Origin: Spirochaetales bacterium | GTDB taxonomy: Bacteria; Spirochaetota; Spirochaetia; DSM-27196; SLST01 | NCBI GenBank assembly: GCA_007130265.1 | Contig: SLST01000433.1 | Coordinates: 1 to 5,078 of the forward strand | Direction: 5' to 3' | DNA length: 5,078 nucleotides | Shown here: positions 1 to 5,078 of the stretch, in pieces | How positions within the stretch are numbered: position 1 is the stretch's first letter | Layout of the letters: each line of letters opens with the position of its first letter | Made by a program: the position numbers and the translations under genes | The notes under the pieces: model-generated | Told to the model about the DNA's origin: nothing | The model's database searches: none | Seen by the model: only the letters and a program-made list of their open reading frames with translations

Positions 1-468
1 CTCGGCTTCGTCTACCGCATGACGACGGAGTTTGAAGCGCTCGAGCTGTCGGACTCGCAGGTTCACGACCTGCTGGAGATCCTTCGGCAAATTCGTGGCA
101 CAGCTCGCCTTGATGGAGCGACGGGCGAAAGCTACATGACCCGCATTGAAGACCAGATCCTTACCGCGGCGCAGCTCATCCACACGGACCGGCTTTGGAT
201 TCAGTCGGAGCGCGCCGGTGGAAACGACGGAAGCGGCACCGGGGCTTCGCAGCGACGAGGAGCGAACCGCGGTGCGGGCGACGAAGGGACGGGTGAGGGT
301 TCGGGCACCTCGGGCGAGAACCAGTCTACCCGTACGGCCGAAGCAGGCGAGCTCGCGGTATTCGCCGCGGGCGGCGACTTCAACCCCCTGCTCGACACCT
401 CGCGCCCGCAGGGTCAGTCGTTCGCGGCGCTCTACGCGTACCTGAGCGAGCGCGTCGGCGGGCGGTGA
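1..468 (+). CDS. Unrecognised protein, 3' part (5' end probably outside the window)
   Basis: The frame is open from base 1 (L-G-F-V-Y-R) and reaches a methionine at 19. No Shine-Dalgarno sequence precedes that ATG, so the gene probably starts upstream; if 19 were the true start, the product would be 149 residues. Counting from that Met, residues 4-65 are charged and look helical, with a pattern such as VHDLLEILRQIRG and IEDQILTAAQLIHTDRLW. Residues 66-105 are a low-complexity stretch rich in Gly, Ser, Arg, Glu and Thr, probably a flexible linker. The last 40 or so residues form a second short block (FNPLLDTSRPQGQSF, then LYAYLSERVGGR). There is no signal peptide or membrane segment in the visible part. 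Synonymous codons mostly end in G or C, more consistently in the second half, which supports real coding. I do not recognise the family and assign no function. It ends with TGA, 174 bases before the exporter gene on the same strand. Confidence 0.6.
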   Translation, partial: LGFVYRMTTEFEALELSDSQVHDLLEILRQIRGTARLDGATGESYMTRIEDQILTAAQLIHTDRLWIQSERAGGNDGSGTGASQRRGANRGAGDEGTGEGSGTSGENQSTRTAEAGELAVFAAGGDFNPLLDTSRPQGQSFAALYAYLSERVGGR

Positions 469-501
469 GAGCGAGACAACGAACAGGCGATCTCGCGAGC
501 G

Positions 502-571
502 ACGCGACCGCGCTCGGCAACCGCGGCGATCGTGCCCCCCGGCGAGACGATCCGCGCCTGCGCGGTCGCGT
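502..571. repeat. 12-bp perfect inverted repeat in the intergenic gap
   Basis: The arms are ACGCGACCGCGC (502-513) and GCGCGGTCGCGT (560-571), exact reverse complements separated by 46 bases. Inside the loop is a second, shorter pair, GATCGT (528-533) and ACGATC (547-552). In RNA this could fold into a long GC-rich stem with an inner hairpin. No run of T follows the right arm, so it is not a standard intrinsic terminator. It may end or attenuate transcription from the upstream gene in a Rho-dependent way, act as a protein-binding site, or be a chance product of GC-rich sequence. It lies between the stop of the upstream gene and the candidate promoter of the exporter. Confidence 0.5.
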
Positions 572-582
572 GGATCCGGTGA

Positions 583-611
583 TTGCTTATCCGGCATTCC
601 GACGCTAAGTT
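583..611 (+). promoter_or_regulatory. Weak candidate sigma-70-like promoter for the exporter gene
   Basis: TTGCTT (583-588) and TAAGTT (606-611) are separated by 17 bases and match the -35 and -10 consensus at about half the positions each. The segment is noticeably more AT-rich than its surroundings and would start transcription roughly 25 bases before the exporter ATG. The match is poor and the host's promoter consensus is unknown, so this is only a candidate. Confidence 0.25.
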
Positions 612-631
612 CTACCGGACGTCGCTACGTC

Positions 632-637
632 AAGGAG
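632..637 (+). promoter_or_regulatory. Shine-Dalgarno site that fixes the exporter start
   Basis: AAGGAG lies 5 bases before the ATG at 643. The longer alternative reading from the TTG at 583 would add 20 residues without a comparable site and would run through the candidate promoter, so 643 is preferred. Confidence 0.8.
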
Positions 638-642
638 CCTGC

Positions 643-2109
643 ATGTCCGCGCGACCCGCGTCCACACCGAACCCCGCTTCACCAGCCCCGCGAGGCCGCG
701 ACGAGTCGCTGGGAACCGAGAAGATCGGCAAGCTCCTCGCACGGCTCTCGATCCCCGCGATGATAGGAATGTTCGTCAACGCGCTCTACAATCTCGTGGA
801 CACGATCTTCATTGGTCAGGCGGTCGGGCCGACCGGGATAGGCGGGCTCGCGATCTCGTTCCCCTTCCAGATCCTGCTCTTCGCGATCTCCACGATGGTC
901 GGGATCGGTGGGGCGTCGGTCTGCTCCCGGGCGCTTGGAGCCGGGGACATGGCGAAGGCCCGCCGCGCCGCCGGGAATGCGTTCGCGATGTCTTCCGTCC
1001 TCGCCCTCGCGATCATGGCCGGAGGGCTCTTCTTCCTTGACGAGATTCTCGTCGCGTTCGGCGCGACGCCGGGGCTGATCGACCACGCGCGCGACTACCT
1101 CGAGATCATCGTGATCGGCTCGCCACTGCTCATCGTCGCGGTCACCGGGAACATCCTCATCAGGAGCGAGGGCCGAGCCAAGGTCGCGATGGTCACCATG
1201 CTGATCGGGGCCGGGGCCAACCTGATCCTCGACCCCATCTTCATCTTCGGCCTGGGCATGGGAGTTCGCGGCGCAGCGTGGGCCACGGTGATCGGCTTCG
1301 GCCTCTCCTTCGTGTTCGTTCTGGGCTTTTTTCTGTCCGGGAGGAGCAGCCTCTCATTCTCCCGGGCAGATCTGCGCATCGCGCCGGCGATCAGCCGGGA
1401 GATGCTCGCCGTGGGTTTCCCGAACTTCATGAAACAGGTAGGTGGCTCGGTCCTCGTGATCGTTGCGAACAACGTGCTGCGCGTCCACGGCGGAGACATC
1501 GCGATCGCGACCTTCGGAGTGATCAACCGGATCCTGATGTTCGCGGTGATGCCGGTCTTCGGGATCGTTCAGGGCTTCCAGCCCATCGCCGGGTACAACT
1601 ACGGGGCGCGGAACATGGAACGGGTGAGAGAGGTCGTGAAGGTCGCCTCGATCGCGACGACCGCCTGCGCGAGCGTATTCTTTGTCGCGATGATGGCGTT
1701 TCCCGGCCCTCTGATGAGCATCTTCGGCGACGACGCGGAGCTCATAGCGCTCGGCACGCAGGCGATGAGGATCATCGTCCTCGTCCTGCCGATCATCGGC
1801 ATCCAGCTCGTCGGCGCCACATTCTTCATGGCGATCGGCAAGGCATTCCCCGCGCTCGTATTGTCTGTCTCCCGACAGATCCTCTTTCTCATCCCGCTGG
1901 TGATCGTCTTCCCGCTCTTCTGGGGAACCACCGGTGTCTGGCTCGCCTTTCCCGTCGCGGATACGCTCGCGACGAGCGTGACGATCGTGTGGGTGGGGTC
2001 TGAGCTCCGGAAACTGCGACTGCACGATCGCTCATTCGACCGCCCTCGCGACGAGACGACCGGCTCCACGGCCGAACCTTCGGTCGCCGCCGAGACTTCG
2101 GGGCCATGA
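643..2109 (+). CDS. MATE family multidrug/metabolite efflux protein, MepA-like
   Basis: This is a 488-residue inner-membrane antiporter. Members of the MATE family export cationic drugs, dyes or metabolites in exchange for Na+ or H+; the substrate here cannot be told. About 12 hydrophobic segments run from residue 34 to 452, arranged as two similar halves. First-half marks include LGTEKIGKLLARLSIPAMIG (23-42), the loop SRALGAGDMAKARR (95-108), and EGRAKVAM (176-183) followed by NLILDPIFIFGLGMGVRGAA (193-212). Second-half marks are QGFQPIAGYNYGARNMERVR (310-329) and FFMAIGKAFPA (394-404). These are typical of the MepA-type branch, and the length is normal apart from extra tails. The N-terminal 20 residues (Pro/Ala/Ser-rich) and the last 35 or so (charged, Thr/Ala/Glu-rich) look like disordered cytoplasmic extensions. 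The gene appears to be transcribed alone and converges with the 690-residue gene, with 15 bases between stop codons. The family call is strong; the closeness to MepA is inferred from motif resemblance. Confidence 0.95.
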   Translation: MSARPASTPNPASPAPRGRDESLGTEKIGKLLARLSIPAMIGMFVNALYNLVDTIFIGQAVGPTGIGGLAISFPFQILLFAISTMVGIGGASVCSRALGAGDMAKARRAAGNAFAMSSVLALAIMAGGLFFLDEILVAFGATPGLIDHARDYLEIIVIGSPLLIVAVTGNILIRSEGRAKVAMVTMLIGAGANLILDPIFIFGLGMGVRGAAWATVIGFGLSFVFVLGFFLSGRSSLSFSRADLRIAPAISREMLAVGFPNFMKQVGGSVLVIVANNVLRVHGGDIAIATFGVINRILMFAVMPVFGIVQGFQPIAGYNYGARNMERVREVVKVASIATTACASVFFVAMMAFPGPLMSIFGDDAELIALGTQAMRIIVLVLPIIGIQLVGATFFMAIGKAFPALVLSVSRQILFLIPLVIVFPLFWGTTGVWLAFPVADTLATSVTIVWVGSELRKLRLHDRSFDRPRDETTGSTAEPSVAAETSGP

Positions 2110-2124
2110 CGGCAGCCCGGCCGG

Positions 2125-4197
2125 CTACAGCATGAGCGGAAGAAGCCTTTTCAGGTGCGAGCCGACGGGGCCTCCCGACGCGCCGCCGCCGGCGACGTCC
2201 CAAAGGGAGGCGCCCATGGCGCGCAGCGCGAACGTCGTCGTGATCCAGCCCTGCGTCCACCCCGACTCGATGCACCAGGCGCCCCACCCTTCGTCGGCAT
2301 TGCTCGCCCAGTAGTCCCAGAGACGGAAATCGAAGGCGCGGAACCACCCTCCGTCGAGCTCCGGATGCGCCTGGGTGCGCACCTGTGCGCGACAGAGGAA
2401 GCCGGCCAGCCGATCGGCGGCTTGCGCGTAGAACGGCTCCCCGGTCGCACTGGCCGCTTCGTGGAGGCCGATGAAGGCGAAGTTGCTCGTGTACAGGAGA
2501 TCACAGAGGGGGTCGCCGTTCTCCTGGATCAAAGGCGCCTCGGCGGTGCCATACGCTTCGTTCGACTGAGGCGGTCCGTACGACCCGTGGCCTTCTGTGC
2601 CCACCTCTTCGGCGATCGCGCCGCACGAGTCCTGACCTTCGAGCAGATCCGCGGCCACGCGATGAAGCCACTCCCGGTGCAGAGGGCGGTCGTCCACGAG
2701 CACGAGCCATGCGAGCGGCAGGAGCATCCTCGCACGCTCCTGCTGCATGCCGTTCGTCCATCGCCACTCGTGCGGGTAGGCGTCCATCGTGAGACGGATG
2801 CCCGAGTACGCGCAGTCACGGAAGGCCTCTGATGCGCTCTGCCGGTACGCGAGAAGGTAGCAGGCCCACAGCCACGACTCGTAGTGCGGGGCGAAGTGCA
2901 GCCGGTCGAGCTCTCGGTAGTGCCGCCAGCCCCGCTCGCGCAGATCGGCCTCCTCGAGCCGCCGGCCCCGGAACCCCGACGGACCGGTCGTCCGCAGGTT
3001 CGCAAGCAGACACCGCGAAACCCGTTCGTCCCACCGCTCGACCTCGAGCAGTCCGGCCGCGGTCATCGCGGCGAGCATGACCCGCGCATTGTCGTCGCCG
3101 TAGTAGACCCCGTCGGCCGGCGGAAGCGTAGTCCACGCGAGAAGCCCGTACGAGGGGCTCTGCGGGTCCGATCGCGGGCCGGTCGCAAGCACCGAGTCGA
3201 CCAGGACGAAGTCGAGAAGGCTCTTCGCCACCTCTCCCCCGGCCGGGTCATCTTCGACGGCTGCCAGCGCCGCTATCGCCATCGCCGACTCGCTCATGCA
3301 GTCGCCGCGCAGATGGTAGCGCCAATCCTGGCTCCCGTCCGGATGCACCCGCGAGCTCGCCCCTTCGATCATCCCGCACGACCCGTCGCCGGTCGGCCGC
3401 TGCGCCTCGGGACCGGGGCCGGTCCCGTCGTGGAAGCTCTCGAGCCGGCCACGGGCCTCGTCGCTCCAGTCCGGGTGGATGAGGAGCCTCGCCCGCGAGA
3501 ACCAGGTCACCCCGCGGCGCAGCGCGTCGGCTTCCGCGTCGGCAGGCAGGTGCTCGTCGGCCCCGTACGCGGGGCGAACGGTGGGCGTGAAGCGCAGCCC
3601 GGGCGTCATGAGTCCGTGGCAGGCCCACGAGAGAATCCATCGCCAGACCTCGGTCCAGGCGACGGCCGGCGCGTAGCGACCGGTCACGAAACCGCTCAGC
3701 TTCGTGGTAGCGATGAGCGTCGTCGAGTCGGCAGAGAAGAGCACCGGAAGCGCGGCATCCGGGATCCCGTAGACGGCGCGGTCGAACCCGGCCACGCGCG
3801 CGGAGACGAGGTGCGGATGATCGGCCTCACAGACGATCGAACGGCACTGGTGCATCGAGAGGATGCGAAGGCGTTCGATCGCGGGCAGAAAGGCGTCTGA
3901 GGAGACGACGACGCGTTCCCATTCGGCCTCGCGGGTCTCCCCGAGCGCGACGCCCGGCACGGCCCGGGGGTACTCAACGTAGAGCCGCAGGCCGGCACGC
4001 TCTGCCGCGTCGTAGACCCCCGGTTCGACGTCGGTTTGCACCTTCGGGTACTGCTCTGCGAGCACCAGCACGCCGTCTCCGGAAGCGGCGCGCGACACCG
4101 CCCGCGCCGCGTCGTCGCTCCTTCGAAACTCCACGCCGGATGCTCGAAGCGCCCGGCACAGGTCGTTCTCTTCGCCACAGACAAGGATCAGACTCAT
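2125..4197 (-). CDS. Uncharacterised six-hairpin glycosidase-like protein with N-terminal Rossmann/GATase-like region
   Basis: This 690-residue protein has no signal peptide or membrane segment, so it probably works in the cytoplasm. Residues 1-80 alternate strands and helices (LILVCG at 3-8, GVLVLAEQYP at 42-51, GLRLYVEYP at 69-77), like the glutamine-amidotransferase-like folds attached to some beta-galactosidases. From about residue 220 to 665 there are repeated amphipathic helices rich in Trp, Tyr and acidic residues, as in alpha/alpha-toroid sugar enzymes. Conspicuous blocks are YYGDDNARVMLAAM (365-378), HYESWLWACYLLAYR (438-452), MQQERARMLLPLAW (484-497), YTSNFAFIGLHEA (569-581) and DGGWFRAFDFRLWDYW (615-630), then NADEGWGAW (633-641) and ESGWTQGW (644-651). 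I know no named family to assign and infer the fold from this pattern; it could be a hydrolase, an isomerase/epimerase or a non-catalytic sugar binder. The start is firm: GGAG lies 6 bases upstream, and the ATG overlaps the regulator's stop as ATGA. It is the last gene of the kinase-regulator operon. Confidence 0.8.
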   Translation of the reverse strand: MSLILVCGEENDLCRALRASGVEFRRSDDAARAVSRAASGDGVLVLAEQYPKVQTDVEPGVYDAAERAGLRLYVEYPRAVPGVALGETREAEWERVVVSSDAFLPAIERLRILSMHQCRSIVCEADHPHLVSARVAGFDRAVYGIPDAALPVLFSADSTTLIATTKLSGFVTGRYAPAVAWTEVWRWILSWACHGLMTPGLRFTPTVRPAYGADEHLPADAEADALRRGVTWFSRARLLIHPDWSDEARGRLESFHDGTGPGPEAQRPTGDGSCGMIEGASSRVHPDGSQDWRYHLRGDCMSESAMAIAALAAVEDDPAGGEVAKSLLDFVLVDSVLATGPRSDPQSPSYGLLAWTTLPPADGVYYGDDNARVMLAAMTAAGLLEVERWDERVSRCLLANLRTTGPSGFRGRRLEEADLRERGWRHYRELDRLHFAPHYESWLWACYLLAYRQSASEAFRDCAYSGIRLTMDAYPHEWRWTNGMQQERARMLLPLAWLVLVDDRPLHREWLHRVAADLLEGQDSCGAIAEEVGTEGHGSYGPPQSNEAYGTAEAPLIQENGDPLCDLLYTSNFAFIGLHEAASATGEPFYAQAADRLAGFLCRAQVRTQAHPELDGGWFRAFDFRLWDYWASNADEGWGAWCIESGWTQGWITTTFALRAMGASLWDVAGGGASGGPVGSHLKRLLPLML
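4194..4197 (-). other. ATGA stop/start overlap coupling regulator and 690-residue gene
   Basis: Read on the minus strand, ATGA holds the ATG of the 690-residue gene and the TGA of the response regulator. A GGAG (4207-4204) sits just before it inside the regulator's last codons. Such overlaps usually mean translational coupling, so both proteins should be made from one message in linked amounts. Confidence 0.9.
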
Positions 4198-4841
4198 CGC
4201 AGACTCCGGTAGTAGAGGATGGCAAGCTGGGTCCGGTCGCGCACGTCGAGCTTGACGAGCATTCCGGAGACGTAGTTGCGGACCGTGCCGTCCGAGAGGT
4301 TGAGCTTCGCGGCGATCTCCTTGTTCGAGAGACCTTCGGCGATGAGCACGAGGATCTCATGCTCCCGGGGGGCAAGACCGAGCGAGGGCGCAGGCCGGGT
4401 CGAGACCGGCTGCGTCGGCGCGGCGTCCACCATTCTTCCGAGTCGCTTCGCTACCTCGTTCTGAAGCACGGTATGTCCCCGCGAGACGGCGCGCACGCTC
4501 TCGACAATCGCATCGGCCGGCGAGCTCTTCAGCACGTACCCTTCGGCGCCGAGCGCGATCGCGCTTCGGATGTACTCGGTGTCGTCGAAGGTCGTGAGAA
4601 TGATCACCTTCACCTCGGTCTCGGCCTTGATCGCGTGGGTCGCCTCGACCCCGTCCATTACCGGCATGCGGATGTCCATGAGCACCACATCCGGGCGCTC
4701 GCTCAGGCAGAGCGCCACGGCTTCCCTGCCGTCGCAGACGGCGCCCACGAGAACAATGTCCTCGTGCGTCTCGAGAATTGCGCCGAGCCCGTCGCGGACG
4801 AGCCCGTCGTCATCGGCGATCGCCACTCGTATCGTGTCCAT
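4194..4841 (-). CDS. Two-component response regulator, NarL/FixJ (LuxR-type HTH) family
   Basis: This is a 215-residue DNA-binding regulator of normal family length and appears complete. The receiver domain spans about residues 3-120. It has the acidic pair Asp10-Asp11 in IADDDGLVRDGL, the phospho-acceptor Asp56 in VVLMDIRMPVMDG, Thr83 in ILTTFDD and Lys105 in GYVLK, so all the switch residues are present. A Pro/Ala/Thr linker (139-153) leads to a LuxR-type helix-turn-helix at about 156-208. Its recognisable core is LAPREHEILVLIAEGLSNKE (156-175), then LSDGTVRNYV (182-191) and VRDRTQLAI. The sequence resembles the LiaR/DegU-like group, whose members dimerise on phosphorylation and activate or repress promoters. 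The start ATG is preceded by GGAGG at a short spacing. The gene overlaps the kinase upstream by 32 bases and the 690-residue gene downstream by 4. The kinase encoded just before it is its expected partner. Target promoters are not visible in the window; its own operon is a natural guess. Confidence 0.95.
   Translation of the reverse strand: MDTIRVAIADDDGLVRDGLGAILETHEDIVLVGAVCDGREAVALCLSERPDVVLMDIRMPVMDGVEATHAIKAETEVKVIILTTFDDTEYIRSAIALGAEGYVLKSSPADAIVESVRAVSRGHTVLQNEVAKRLGRMVDAAPTQPVSTRPAPSLGLAPREHEILVLIAEGLSNKEIAAKLNLSDGTVRNYVSGMLVKLDVRDRTQLAILYYRSLR
4810..4841 (-). other. 32-bp overlap of kinase 3' end with regulator 5' end
   Basis: The kinase frame continues past the regulator's ATG (4841-4839) and stops with TGA at 4812-4810, in a different frame. 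These bases therefore encode the kinase tail (about the last ten residues, ending HDTSGDRR) and the regulator's first residues (MDTIRVAIAD). This is longer than the usual 1-4 base overlap and supports coupled translation of the sensor and regulator. Confidence 0.85.
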
Positions 4842-5078
4842 CTTCCTCCCGTACGGGTATCACGCAGCGCACGACGAACCCGTCGTGCGAAGAGACGGCG
4901 ACCGTTCCTCCAAGCGCCTGCGCCCTGCTGCGTATCCCGCGAAGACCGAGCCCCTCCCGCACGACGGTCGCGCCTATTCCATCGTCGCGGTACACGAGAC
5001 GCAGCCCGCGGCGGCCGTCGATCCGCACGGCAATGCGGCTCGCTCGGGAATGCCGCGCCGCATTGCTCAGAAGCTCTC
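4810..5078 (-). CDS. Sensor histidine kinase, C-terminal ATP-binding domain (5' part outside the window)
   Basis: The frame is open to the window edge; only the last 88 residues are present. They are most of an HATPase_c domain: the N box ELLSNAARHSRA (fragment residues 1-12, Asn5 being the Mg-ATP ligand), the G1 box RDDGIGA (30-36) and the G2 box EGLGLRGIRSRAQALGGTV (41-59), ending in a FVVRCVIPV strand and a short charged tail. The spacing of the boxes and the GLGLRGIRSRA pattern are typical of the NarX/DesK/LiaS group (HisKA_3), which pairs with NarL-type regulators such as the one encoded next. A GTG at 5028-5026 falls inside the domain and is not a credible start, as it would remove the N box. 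The phospho-acceptor His and the sensor region lie outside the window, so the signal cannot be inferred. Confidence 0.93.
   Translation of the reverse strand, partial: ELLSNAARHSRASRIAVRIDGRRGLRLVYRDDGIGATVVREGLGLRGIRSRAQALGGTVAVSSHDGFVVRCVIPVREEDGHDTSGDRR
4845..4849 (-). promoter_or_regulatory. Ribosome binding site of the response regulator, short spacing
   Basis: On the minus strand GGGAGGAAG runs directly into the ATG, so GGAGG is only 3 bases from the start codon. The motif is strong but closer than the usual 5-9 bases. The start is still favoured because the receiver domain begins right after it, as in the rest of the family; coupling to the overlapping kinase may compensate. Confidence 0.65.

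Noticed and set aside
583..642. TTG-initiated extension adding 20 residues to the exporter
   Set aside because: An AAGGAG sits at correct spacing before the ATG at 643. The extension lacks its own ribosome site and is not needed for the MATE fold.
1278..2003. + strand open frame of 241 codons inside the exporter gene, and a similar minus-strand frame at 1354-2025
   Set aside because: Both overlap the clearly conserved MATE coding sequence in other frames and give Arg/Asp/His-rich nonsense proteins without domains.
2072..2083. Short palindrome CCGAACCTTCGG near the exporter's 3' end as a terminator
   Set aside because: It lies inside coding sequence, has only a 4-5 bp stem with almost no loop, and is not followed by a T-run on either strand.
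2884..3900. Long + strand open frame (338 codons) opposite the 690-residue gene
   Set aside because: The product is Arg/Pro/Gly-rich with no recognisable domain, and the opposite strand has a well-supported gene with good start signals. Long antisense frames are expected in GC-rich coding DNA.
4810..5028. A separate 72-residue small protein starting at GTG 5028
   Set aside because: The frame is open upstream to the window edge and encodes the kinase N box there, so this is the tail of a histidine kinase rather than an independent gene.

Overview
The window is about 5 kb of GC-rich bacterial DNA, tightly packed with genes. Codon use is strongly GC-biased in every convincing gene. Nothing here fixes the phylum: the gene families present occur in Spirochaetes, Actinobacteria, Firmicutes-like lineages and Planctomycetes. 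I see no rRNA, tRNA, CRISPR array, insertion sequence or integrase.

Left part, + strand: bases 1-468 hold the 3' portion of a reading frame for an unrecognised protein with a helical front half and a Gly/Ser/Arg-rich linker. A short gap (469-642) follows. It contains a perfect 12-bp inverted repeat and a weak candidate promoter. Next, on the same strand, is a complete multidrug/metabolite exporter of the MATE family (643-2109), most like the MepA-type branch. Its start is fixed by an AAGGAG Shine-Dalgarno sequence.

Right part, - strand: three genes lie head to tail and read right to left. These are the ATP-binding end of a sensor histidine kinase (5078-4810, cut by the window edge), a NarL/LuxR-type response regulator (4841-4194) and a 690-residue protein (4197-2125). 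The 690-residue protein looks like an intracellular six-hairpin (alpha/alpha toroid) glycosidase-like enzyme with an N-terminal Rossmann/GATase-like region. The kinase and regulator genes overlap by 32 bp. The regulator and the 690-residue gene share an ATGA stop/start, so the three are very probably one translationally coupled operon. The exporter gene converges on it with only 15 bp between the stop codons.

The most interesting point is this operon. A complete-looking two-component signalling pair is coupled to one uncharacterised, sugar-enzyme-like cytoplasmic protein. This suggests either that the system controls its own locus in response to a carbohydrate-related signal, or that the 690-residue protein is part of the signalling circuit. 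The sequence gives no direct evidence of substrate or signal.
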